Notes under the pieces: model-generated
The model's input: only the letters and a program-made list of their open reading frames with translations
Databases searched by the model: none
What the model was told of the DNA's origin: nothing
Shown here: piece by piece, positions 38,001 through 48,652 of the stretch
Layout: each line of letters opens with the position of its first letter
Numbering within the stretch: position 1 is the stretch's first letter
Position numbers and translations under genes: made by a program
NCBI GenBank assembly: GCA_013397795.1
Contig: VZTJ01004774.1
Location: forward strand, 73,960 to 137,959
Origin: Orthonyx spaldingii
Taxonomy: Eukaryota > Chordata > Aves > Passeriformes > Orthonychidae
DNA: 64,000 nucleotides
Reading direction: 5' to 3'

Positions 38001-40984
38001 CTCATTGCTCCCAGTGAATGACCAAGACCACCACACTTTGAAATGTTTCTGAGTTCCTTAATTTGATGTGGTTTTCCTGTTTCAGCAAAGCGGGGAGGTG
38101 TGGGCCAGTTAGAAGAAGGTTGGAGAGGATGACCAAAAAAACTAAAAATAAATTAAAAAAAAAAAAAAAGGAGAGAGAGAAAAAAAGAAAGAGCAGAGAG
38201 ATTCCGGGGGGCTCTAATGATAGCATATTGAACTTACTTGAAGGACACCCATTGAATGGAGTGCAGTTTGGGTCAATCCCCCTCATGCACATGGAGGTTC
38301 TGCGGTCCTTGGAACCCAGTATTATTTCAGTAAATATATTAATGACTCAGTAATATTTAAATTGATCTATAAATATTTGGTTGCATTAATATATTATTGT
38401 AATATTGTATTTGAAATAAGCTCACTTTTAATTCAAGACTATACAGTCTGGGTACAGGAAAAAATTTGTGGCGTGTTCAGTAACATATTTGGTGCTGTGC
38501 AATCATTCTATAGAGTGCATTTAACTGTATTTTGTGTATTATTCTTAACATGCATTCACAGTAGACAGCAAAACAGCAGTTATCGGGTATGCTGTGAATG
38601 CATATTAACAGCAGTACCTATTTGCATATCATGGATCCATAATACAAAATGCGTAGTAAAATCCTTATGAAATGTTATTATGCATGCAGAGTAGAGGCTT
38701 TTTAAACCTTGATATCTCAGCTATTTTGTTTCTCCACTATTTATTTGAAAATATTAAAAAGGTCAAATGATGGATTAAGAATGTGCAAAACTGTAATATT
38801 ACTCCTATAGAGAGAATCCTTCAACACAAACTAATTCGTGTTTGGTTTTGGTAGCAACATAAAATCAGTTAAAAAATGCATTTGAGTTGTTTAAAAAAAA
38901 ACAACCACCTTCTTCAACAATTAGAAAGATGGAGAAAATATTTTCGTGTATTTTGGATGCTGTGTGATATAACTGAAAATTTTGTTGGTCCTTCCCTAAA
39001 CACAGAACTATTACAATTTCAACCTTTCCTTCAGTATCTCATAGTATTTTTAGTGTGTATTTAAACAGTGTTTGGTTACTTAGGACTTTTCATTTTTAGA
39101 TCATCATGCATTTTATAATACTTTGAATATGCAAAATCATTGAAAAGGTTGACAACCCTTAGAACCTTTAACAATATAAATCTTAATACATAAATTCTTA
39201 TTGAGGATAATGGGATCCTACCCCTCCTTTGTTACGCAGATGGTAATATTTGCAGTAAAAATGAAGCAAATACTATGAACAGTACAGCACTTGCTCTTTT
39301 TAAACAATTTCCCCTTAAGTTTTAACATCTTCGTCACTTCAAATACATTTTCCTTAAAAAAAAAACTGAAGAAAAAAGTGCCTGAGTTTTGTAAAGAATG
39401 AGTGACCTGAATGTCTTACTTCTTTAAAATAAAACAAAAACCAAAAAACCCCACATTTTAGGGTGAGGTTTTTTTTACTGAAAGGCTCTACAATCATTGA
39501 GCACATACATATAGATATATAAACACAGTCTTCCCACATATGTGTTGTTCTGCGTTGCAGTCTTATTTTTTTATTCCATCTCTAATCAAAAAATGCCCAA
39601 ACATATTTAAATCAAACTTTGTGGAAAAAAAAAAAAAAGGATCAGGGCTGAGAACATTAATGCCAAGGTTTGGACCAATGTGAATTAAAGCGGATGAATT
39701 ATAAACCCTTCAAAACCAGGATTTATAATGGAAACGCTGACACGGACCTGTAACAATAGCAACTCTGCCAGAGATTACTTTAATACTAAAAGCATACTCA
39801 ATCACTCATTATTTTAATATAGAGATTATTTAGTCACAAAAAAGCAGTGATACACAATAATAATGAAACCAAATTTTTAAAAAAATGTTTCTAAGATGAC
39901 ACATCAATCCCTCTGTAACTCTCTTGATATCGCTTTTATGTGACATGCCACTCCTTAAATTAAAAAAAACACAAACCCCTAACACATGAAGGTGGAGTTT
40001 GCCATGAGCTCCATGGCAAGGCTGAGCTAAGAGTCTTTGTCAGCTTTATTTAACAGTATTTTGCCTGCAGAAAGAGACAAAAGGGTTAAAGGAGGAAGAG
40101 CAGGGAACACAGGAGAGGCAGCTGACAGAAGAAACAAGGGTATGAAAAAAGGAGAAGTTAGGTATGAAAACAGAAGAGCAGGGGGAGATTTTTAGGAGGT
40201 TTCCAAAGGGAATAACTCTGTTTTTACAGAGATATTGGGGAAATATTCACAAAAAGGCCAGGCAGACTGAGAAAATATGGCAGGGGCCAAACCCTTCGAG
40301 CATCCTAAGTTACACTTGTGAGCAGGTGCACCCCAGTCACATTGCAGCATGCCAGAGCAAGTCAGGGACCAGTGAGCCCTGCCACATGCTTTGGAAAAAA
40401 AGGCATGATTTGTTAAATCTTCATGCTGTGTGTCCAGTTTTCTACAAACGCCTTTATTATTTTGCAATGTCAAAAACCACCAAGGGATGTGAGGGGAGGA
40501 TTTCTTACAGATGGCATGAGGTTTGCTCCTATTATTCTGTGCTCTGGGGCAACAAGCTGCACTCAAAAAAACCCCACACCTCGAAAATCACACACAGCAG
40601 CATCACACAAAAATTACTTTTTGTGACCATGCTATGCGTTACAGCACCAGCATTACTTCCCCATTACTGCCTTCCTTGCCTTGCCTTTTCCTTTTTGTCC
40701 CTGGGTACTAGGTGCTCTGGAGGGACTCAGATCAATACAAGACAGCATTTCTCATATAAACAATACCATATTAACAACCACAGGGCAGCTGTACCTGTAG
40801 GCAGGGATAGCACCAAATGCTGACATGTCTATCCATGCAGCTAGACTGCTAAAAAGAAGCAACTACAGTGGAAATGCACCTACTGTATGTGAAATGCTGC
40901 TGCATAATTTTTTCTTTTCTTTTTTTCTATCAGTCTAACCTTCTGTGTTGATACATGAATGCTGGTACCCACTTAGAGGGATGC
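35031..40984. other. Non-coding DNA immediately upstream of NEUROD6
   Basis: No supported gene lies here. Contents are an AT/CA-rich simple stretch at 35057-35098, an A-rich low-complexity tract with AAAT and AAAC units at 37528-37618, an A15 run at 38155-38169 followed by a GA-rich stretch, an inverted octamer ATTTGCAT at 38620-38627, and a SOX-like ACAATAG at 39753-39759. A 219-codon open frame at 40164-40823 is the second longest in the window but has no recognised domain and is discussed as a finding. Confidence 0.55.
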
Positions 40985-41090
40985 CAGATGATCAGTGCAG
41001 AATGAAGGTCCCAGGAGAAAGGCTCACGTGGTTTTCTCTGCCCCGTGACGTCACTAGCAGATGGCATGGGTACCAGCTCTGGCAGTTGGC
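40985..41090 (+). promoter_or_regulatory. NEUROD6: Probable NEUROD6 promoter: E-boxes and CRE
   Basis: Within about 80 bp there are CAGATG at 40985-40990, a CACGTG E-box at 41025-41030, a perfect palindromic CRE TGACGTCA at 41046-41053, and CAGATGGC at 41058-41065. CAGATGG is the E-box type preferred by NeuroD and neurogenin factors, and the CRE is the CREB/ATF site. The cluster lies just 5' of the proposed first exon and about 1.6 kb before the start codon. No canonical TATA box is evident, so the transcription start is placed only roughly at 41090-41120. The motifs are seen; regulation by NEUROG, NEUROD or CREB is inferred. Confidence 0.55.
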
Positions 41091-41231
41091 ATCAATGTCA
41101 CTTTTTAGAGATCAATGAGATAGTGCAGATATACACAGATCTAGACTCCAGGAGACGATGCGACATTCAGACTGAAAAGATTTGGAAGGCAAAAAATGAA
41201 AACTGATTGTTGAATGAAATAAAAAGCTAAG
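41091..41231 (+). other. NEUROD6: Probable NEUROD6 non-coding exon 1
   Basis: NeuroD-family genes normally have a non-coding first exon and the whole CDS in exon 2. A good donor, AAG|GTAATA, follows base 41231. The left edge is only an estimate placed downstream of the E-box/CRE cluster. The exon was assigned from position and splice signal, not from transcript evidence. Confidence 0.4.
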
Positions 41232-42631
41232 GTAATACAAATAAAGATATATTTCAGTTGGTGTTGGGTGTGCATGCAAGTGTTTAAAGATACAGTATCA
41301 TTGTCTTTTATTTTATGTATGCTATTTACTGGATAATAACTTCTAACATTTTATTCTTCTGATACAATTACAAACTTTCATTGCTTTTATGTAATACTGC
41401 AAGTGTGTAGACAATACTGACAGAGTTAGTCATTGATTGGGGTTTTTGTTTAATTTGTTCTGTTAAAAAGTCCCTGCATTTGCTTTGCTTGTCTCTTTGA
41501 AGTCCATGGGATGCAAGCTTTTGCTGCTCCCAAACTGCAAACAAAAGGAAAGTAATTGGGAAAAGGAAATTATTTTTCCATTCCAGGCTGGATTCTGAGC
41601 ACACGTGCAGGATTACAGTCAGAATCTACAGACCGCTCCTGTCAGCTAGGAGCTGGAGGAAGACATCTGAGCCTCGCAGAACATAAACACTGCTATAGTG
41701 TGCAGGGAATTTTTCACCTCCCCCCCCACAATTGATGGGAAAGGAAAAAAAAAAGGAGAAAAGAACAAAAAAAAAAAGCAAATAAGTTGATTCTAACTAA
41801 ACAGATAATACCAATTAGATTTTTTGTTTGGAAAAGGGGAAAAAAAAGGTAGGGGATTTTATTTCCTAACTCTAATCTGAATACGTTTAGGGTTAAATAA
41901 TTCCAATTTTTGCCTTAATATGAAATAAGTAGTATGTGATTTTAATACAAATAATTTGGAAAAATTCTTTGTTCTGAATTATATTACTAGTTGAGTGATC
42001 TTGGGGGATATATTCCATTATTTTTTTCTTTTCAGCCACTGTAACTTACTAGAGTTTAATATCTTGATATATAACGGAAGAAATGTGAAGGGAAAAACTC
42101 ACAATTTTGAAGTATAAGTCAAAAAGTGATTTTAAAATATTTACCATCAAGTAATAGAGATATGACACTTCTTCAGTTTTAAAACTGCACTCAGTCTCCT
42201 TGTTCTTCCACCCAGGGGAAATTGGATTAATGAAATTTCTGTATTGCTTTATCATATTTTGCATTTCTTTGAATTTCATGATGGTGAGGGTTTGAAGGGT
42301 TTGTTTAAAAATAAAATAAATGAGCAGGGAGCTAATTGTACATTTAAAACATTTTTTACTCTATATTTATCTGTGAGAAATGTGGCTTTTTAGTTGCAGG
42401 CTCAAATGTTTCAAGTGATTTTAGAATTCTCAACAGCCATTATTTTTTAAAAAGTGGGCATTTGCAACTGGCATTTTATTAAAAAAATACAGATTGAACA
42501 TTTATACACGCACACACTCTCATATACAGAGAGCTTACACACAGACACAAGTAAGGTGCATGAGGATGTCTGTGTGAGTCGGGAAACTTTAAAAACGGAA
42601 ATATTTAAACATTGTGCTGGCATTCTTTCAG
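41232..42631 (+). other. NEUROD6: Probable NEUROD6 intron 1
   Basis: A GT at 41232-41233 and an AG at 42630-42631 (context 'cattctttcag|gtaact') give an intron of 1400 bp, a size plausible for this compact gene. It contains short C, A and T runs near 41718-41780. An alternative acceptor with a better pyrimidine tract ends at 42035. If that one is used, the second exon begins at 42036 and the 5' UTR is about 600 bases longer. Confidence 0.4.
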
Positions 42632-42652
42632 GTAACTTAAGATTATAGAACC

Positions 42653-43666
42653 ATGTTAACACTACCATTTGATGAGTCTGTTGTAATGCCAGAATCCCAG
42701 ATGTGTAGAAAGTTTCCCAGAGAAAGTGATGACCAAAAGCAAATGAAGAACCCAGAAAACTTTTCAAAGCAGATCATTCTCCGAGGAAAGAATATTAAAA
42801 GATCTCCTGGAGAAGACACAGAAAAAGAAGAGGAGGAAGAAGAAAGAGAAGAGGAGGATGAGAATGGCTTGCCAAGGCGAAGGGGCCTTAGGAAAAAAAA
42901 GACAAGCAAGATAAGGATGGAAAGGATTAAATTCAGGCGTCAAGAAGCCAATGCTAGAGAGAGGAACCGTATGCACGGCCTTAATGACGCTCTGGACAAT
43001 TTAAGGAAAGTGGTCCCTTGTTATTCTAAAACACAGAAACTGTCCAAAATAGAAACATTAAGACTAGCCAAGAACTATATTTGGGCTCTTTCTGAAATCC
43101 TGCGAATTGGCAAGAGACCCGACCTGCTCACTTTTGTCCAAAACTTGTGCAAGGGTCTGTCCCAGCCAACTACAAACTTGGTGGCGGGATGCCTGCAGCT
43201 GAATGCCAGAAGTTTCCTAATGGGCCAGACAGGTGAAGGTGCCCATCATACCCGCACACCCTACTCCACCTTCTATCCTCCCTACCACAGCCCGGAGCTT
43301 GGCACCCCCCCAGGACATGGGACTCTTGACAACTCTAAGTCCGTGAAACCATACAATTACTGCAGCGCTTACGAGTCCTTCTATGAAAGCACTTCCCCTG
43401 AGTGTGCCAGTCCACAGTTTGAAGGTCCCTTAAGTCCTCCCCCAATTAACTATAATGGGATATTTTCCCTGAAGCAAGAAGAAAGCTTGGACTATGGCAA
43501 AAATTACAATTATGGCATGCATTACTGTGCAGTGCCACCCAGGGGTCCCCTTGGGCAAAGCTCGATGTTCAGGTTGCCTACAGAGAGCCACTTCCCTTAC
43601 GACTTACATCTGCGCAGCCAGTCTCTCACCATGCAAGATGAATTGAATGCAGTTTTTCATAATTAA
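42653..43666 (+). CDS. NEUROD6: Neurogenic differentiation factor 6 (bHLH transcription factor)
   Basis: This encodes NEUROD6 (NEX/MATH2), a nuclear class II bHLH factor that pairs with E-proteins on CAGATG-type E-boxes and drives differentiation and survival of neurons, notably forebrain projection neurons. The 337-residue product equals the mammalian length as I recall it. In order: the family N-terminus (residues 1-50), a glutamate-rich acidic run (57-70), a basic nuclear-localisation-like PRRRGLRKKK (74-83), and the bHLH (about 95-150), whose basic region has RRQEANARERNRMHGLNDAL and whose second helix has KIETLRLAKNYIWALSEIL. The NeuroD-specific C-terminal domain follows from about 153, with a Pro/Ser/Tyr-rich tail ending in MQDELNAVFHN. 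The whole CDS is in one exon, as in its paralogues. The start is secure: the -3 base is A, and an in-frame TAA at 42638-42640 lies five codons upstream. It is intact, with no frameshift or missing DNA-binding residue seen. Confidence 0.98.
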   Translation: MLTLPFDESVVMPESQMCRKFPRESDDQKQMKNPENFSKQIILRGKNIKRSPGEDTEKEEEEEEREEEDENGLPRRRGLRKKKTSKIRMERIKFRRQEANARERNRMHGLNDALDNLRKVVPCYSKTQKLSKIETLRLAKNYIWALSEILRIGKRPDLLTFVQNLCKGLSQPTTNLVAGCLQLNARSFLMGQTGEGAHHTRTPYSTFYPPYHSPELGTPPGHGTLDNSKSVKPYNYCSAYESFYESTSPECASPQFEGPLSPPPINYNGIFSLKQEESLDYGKNYNYGMHYCAVPPRGPLGQSSMFRLPTESHFPYDLHLRSQSLTMQDELNAVFHN

Positions 43667-43818
43667 TGAGGAAGATGGAAATAAACAGTGGTCATTCACC
43701 TCCCCATCTAATTAAGAGCAAGCAGATGCTTGGGCACTGGTAATTGGCACAATTCTATTTAAAATGGTTACTAGTTCCTAAAGTGTGATTCAACTATTGT
43801 GAGGATTTTCTATGTATT

Positions 43819-43824
43819 AATAAA
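43819..43824 (+). promoter_or_regulatory. NEUROD6: First NEUROD6 polyadenylation signal
   Basis: AATAAA lies 153 bases after the stop codon, followed by T-rich sequence at 43826-43850. It would give a short 3' UTR. Confidence 0.5.
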
Positions 43825-43963
43825 CTCTTTTTCTGATAAATATTTTTTTTGTCTGTAATCACTGTGAGAATGTTTCCTCACAGAGGTTTTCTCCCTCCTT
43901 TTTAACTTTTTATTTCCCTATTTGTTTGATTTGTTGAGCAGTGTGTCTGAACAATATTACTGA

Positions 43964-43969
43964 AATAAA
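43964..43969 (+). promoter_or_regulatory. NEUROD6: Second NEUROD6 polyadenylation signal
   Basis: AATAAA lies 298 bases after the stop codon, with a CA-type cleavage context (GCATACACA) and a GT-rich stretch just downstream. On sequence context it is the best of the three. Confidence 0.6.
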
Positions 43970-46900
43970 AGCATACACACTGTGTAAAGTCAATGTCTAT
44001 TTTGATTGTATAGTAATTATACAAATGCATGTTATTGAAATCAGATTAATAAAAATTATGTATTTATAATTGGTAGAAAATATATACTATGTATTCAAGA
44101 AGAACTGGATTAAAAATATTAAGAACTTTAAAGTAATTATCCAGAACAGAGATGGGCTTGCAATATGCAGAGGTGACAGGGCAGCAATATTGAAAGCTAT
44201 GCAAAAAAAAAGGCAAAAGAACAAAATTGTTTTTGGTTTTTGGTAAACTAAGGAAAAACAGTGATTGTCACTGACATTATTTAGCCTGACTTCAGAGTGT
44301 TGCTGACAAGGGTCACCTGATCATATTTAGAAGATATTGTCAAAAATTTGCCTCAGTTATTTTGACCATATATAATCAGCACTTTTTATTTGTATTATTC
44401 TGACTTCAGATGTAAAGGTTTGTTATAAAAATGTAAAACTGTGGTTTCTCACTGCGTACTTAAAATGCAATTAAAGATAGATGTTTCCACTTTTAAAATA
44501 CATCTATTAGCTGTGATACTGTATTTTGTCTGATACTTATTATTTCACAGTATACAGCTGCCTTGGGTCTTGTCTACACACCTTTCTTCCCAGGACACCC
44601 ATAATGCTCAAGTCTGGGGTTGGAAGTCATGAATAATCAGGGTGAACCTCATGCTATTTTCAGAAGGATGTATTAGCAATACAGTAGATTCAAAATACCA
44701 CATAAATAGCTATGTGCTAAATGAAACACAGGTTATAGGAAGAAGGTAACTTTATATCTCAATGAAATGCCAAATTTCATATGGGAAAGGGCCCTGAGCT
44801 GACACACAGGACACTAGCTGCTCCTCCAGCTCTGGCTCATGGGGGAGTGGCAGGAGCATGAGAACAATAAGAACTTCAGAGAAAAGGATTTCCTGGACAT
44901 TGCTAAACTTAGTGCTGACTGAAAAACAGCACCAGTAAACTACAGATATGTCTGCAGCCCACACTTGTTCAGCAGCAACAGAGTTCTGCACAGTCCCTCA
45001 CACCTTAAAAGAGTTGAGCTTAGCTGAGCCTCAGTTGTTTTCTAGCCAGCTAGAGCTATTTATCTATAAGCTCAGGAGTGATAAAATCAATGAACCATTG
45101 ATCTAAAAGCCAGCATTCTTTAAACCTCTGAATGAGCAAGACCTCTTTATTATGATGGATAAATAGAAGCTATCTGACAAGCAAAAGTACTCTGCTCTGA
45201 ATGAGGAGGGAATACTTTTTAAAAAGCTGTATAAAAAGTGCAAATTCCACATGCAAGTTGGAGATCCCTGGCTGAATCACAGTCTAGGTCACAGTTTGCT
45301 AATGACACATCAATCTCAGAGCCTCACTTGAGTACACAGCTGGACAAAGAGGGGATGGGCCAATTTCTCCTTATAATTTGCCTAATGTCACAAGCCAGAC
45401 TTGTTGTAAGCAATCTGCTCTGTCAAGCATTGCAGCTCCCTCAGGACAACCACAGCCTGACATTCATCTCTTCTAAGTAAGACCAGGCTGCCCCCAATGG
45501 AGAGGAGTAACACATCCCAAAGTTTGTATCAGGGTCTAAATTCTTTCAGGTTTCCAGAGGCAGAGGGACAACCATGGGATTTTGTTCAACCAATATCGTC
45601 TCTAGGCACAAATATGAGACCAAAATGGCATCTTTTGCAATAGAGTCTCGGGCCAAATTTCAGGGGTTTGGCTTAGGATCATCCCCAATTTCCTCAGGGT
45701 CAGTAACTGTGGAAGGTACAGGCAGCCATTTTCCGCCTTGGATGAAAAGTTTATGGTGATGATTGTCAATTCAAAAGCATCCCCAGGTGTTCTGCACTGA
45801 ATGTAGGAAGGATTTGGGAAAAAAGAAGACTGCAAAAGATTGCATTTGCTGTTACTCAGAATTAGCTGATATTCAGCAAGGCATGGAAAGGTGATGGGAG
45901 AGAGAAGGGGGAAGAAGCCAGTCAATGAGGTGAAAGCATGGAATCTTGGGCACAGATTCACCCATACTGGGAAATAATATGTAACAAGGAGCTGTAGGCA
46001 AAAGGGCCCAGGATCATTTGCAAAGGGGCAAATATCCCCACTGAGCAGTGGCAGCAAACTTATCTAACCAATTTTACTAAGAGAAAACTCTTCTAGGAGG
46101 CTGAAAGTTCACCAAGTATTTCAGAGCAGCCTTGCACTGGGGGAGGGTCTTTGCATAAGTTGAGAGTGGTGTGAAGAGGCAGCTGTAAAGTCCTGCACTA
46201 AGGGAAGAAAATGCCTACCGCAATACAACCAGCAGGAACCCAAGAGGTGTTCCATCTTCAGGCTCTGTGATCTGGGGATCTCCAACTCTGTGCCCCTACA
46301 TTAACTCAACAACTCATAGGCTAGTTCCCGTTTCCCCTTCTGGCAGCAGAGACAAAAGGAAAGGGGGAAAAAAATGCCTGCCAGTTCGGATCTTTCTCGC
46401 TCGCTCCACGACAGATGGGGAGGCAGTTTGCAGCCAGATTCCCCCTCTGGTAGCTCAAGGCGAGCACCACGTTTGCTCAGGGCATTGCAAGTTGGAAAGT
46501 CACTCCACCACAATAAATAATGGAACAAGTAATAGAAAAATATTGAGATGGCATAAAAAACCTCCAACATTCTCTTTCTAGGAGGGTATGGATTCTTTAC
46601 AGATATGGTAAGAAACTCTCTCGAGAGTGGGCTCTCTTGCATACCTTCTTTCATGTACACAACAAACATTTCTTTGCTCCTTCACTGGCCAGTCACAGAA
46701 TAAAAGGGCACTCCAAGCTCTGACATGATTTATAAAAGTCTTTGAAGGTGCCCTATTTTAGGGAACAAATCTGAGTACTAATAAAGGTCTGGTCCTTTAA
46801 AATCACAGGAATAAAAGTCAGTGGGTTTCTTACTCATTATCTCCACTTTTTGAGGTTTGTCTACTTTCCACTCCTTTGATACAGAAAAACAAAAGTGTTC

Positions 46901-48616
46901 ATTTCTGTATGTCTTGTTCTCCTCTTAACTGCCTTCAATTTCTTGAGGATAGAATTATGTAAAAGAGCAACTGCTTCAGAAAAAATAGGTGAGAAATTTC
47001 TATTGTTCCATGTCCTTTAGCACAAAATTATTGAAACCTTCTGTCAGTTTTAGAGATGGGAACCCCAAAGCTGGCAGAATAGCTATTTCATATGGGACTT
47101 TGTTACACAGTGGAACTCTCAGCCATTTATTATTTCCCAGAGTAACATTTTAGAGTGATTTTTTAAAAAGCACTGTGTGTTTTTATGGTATCAGAAACAC
47201 ATTAATTATTTAATAATGGCTGTACTGGTTCAGATTAACCATCCATCTGACCTAATATCCATTTTTTAATATAAGAGCATAAAAAAGTTGTCCAAATGTG
47301 TCAGAAGAGGGCAAGGAATATATTTTTTTTTACTAATGAAAATGCTGGAAAATAAACTGAACATAATGTTCCAGTCTTGTTGAAGACAGGGATGTGCCTG
47401 AAATGGAAAGAGGGCCAGGAGGCATAACAGTGCACTGTAATGTTAGCACCCTTTCCTCTGTAACACTGGACTCATCAGTAATCACTGAGTAGGATACCCT
47501 GGGTAGTACTAGGCTGTACCTCCACAACCCATGCCAAGAAAAATCTCATCCAGAGTACAATTTAAAACCAGCGGCCCAAGCCCCAGTCCTAGAAATCTCA
47601 GTGAAACCACAAAGACAGAGGGATGGCCAGCCACTGCTTTGCCAGAGCTCAGTGGAGATCTCAAACCTTCTCTGAATTACAGTAGGGATACACTTGTTTT
47701 AGGATACATCCCGACTCTGCTCCCTTTGGGACTGGCTGCTTTTTTCATTTATAGCTATTGCTACAAAGATTTTTAAAATGTATGGAGATTGCACAAGCAC
47801 AAACATGATGGGAATTTTTTGGTATGTTAGCAATTCCCTCTCCCATTTTTACCCCTACTTTATTCTTCTTTCTCTGCCTTGCCTATAGGGCTCTCAAATG
47901 GCAGCAATTAAGTGAAATGCCATCAATAAAGATGAATGAAATCCCAGAGTAATACATGGCAGAATCTTTCCTTGCAAAAGCAGAAAGTAGTTGTCTAAAC
48001 TAAAAAATCTTTGCATGTTTTTGTTTATCAGATTGTGAATCTAGCTTAACTGTGGTTATATATTATAGTCACAAGGTCAAAGCAGGTTTAGTCCTGATAC
48101 CAAAATCCTGCAGCCTTTGATGTACATGTAGCAGATACAGTGCTGCTTTAGGCTGAATTGTCAGGAAAGCAGCTTCCCTTACAAAATTTTAGCAATTTTC
48201 AAATTAAGAAGAAACAAAAAAAATGAACTCTCAGTCTGGTTGTGGGTCTGACCCAGAACTGAACCATGGCAGCAGGTTTTGATTTTGCTCTAGAGAGACA
48301 CAGATCAGTGTGGTGAACAGCTGGCACTGTGCCACCGCAAAATCTCAAGGGCAGACCTGTCGTATCTCACTGATACAAATCTAACTACCGTGCACAGGGC
48401 TGCCATGCAGAATCACACTCCCAAGCCTACTCCACCACACAATTAGACCAGAGCAAGTCATCTTACAAAATTCTTCTATGCTATGCCAAAAGGATGACAT
48501 ATTTTCCTGCAGAGCTTTCTCCCTCATTTCAGAAGATGTGCAAGAATGATCTAGGAAAAGGGAAAGACAAATTTGCCAGCAAAAGAGCTCGGGGAGGGGG
48601 GAAGCTTCGTTTCTTT

Positions 48617-48618
<2 letters not shown>

Positions 48619-48651
<33 letters not shown>
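48619..48651. repeat. Poly(T) run, 33 bases
   Basis: An uninterrupted run of 33 T follows 'ttcttttc'. It could be a simple repeat or the reverse-complemented tail of an unrecognised retrosequence. No flanking element was identified. Confidence 0.9.

Positions 48652-48652
<1 letters not shown>

Larger units (their letters stand above)
43667..44060 (+). other. NEUROD6: NEUROD6 3' UTR
   Basis: The AT-rich sequence after the TAA stop carries AATAAA signals at 43819-43824, 43964-43969 and 44048-44053. The second is followed by a GT-containing stretch ('actgtgtaaagtcaatgtct'), a plausible downstream element. Which site is used cannot be told from sequence, so the right edge is set just past the last signal. 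Confidence 0.6.

Noticed and set aside
42447..42976. - strand frames of 70-106 codons across the NEUROD6 start
   Set aside because: The serine/phenylalanine-rich translations are the antisense of the acidic GAA/GAG run and of the 5' flank; they are shadows of NEUROD6 coding DNA.
45602..46057. 151-codon open frame on the - strand
   Set aside because: It has no recognisable family, no splice or promoter signals, and ordinary intergenic composition.
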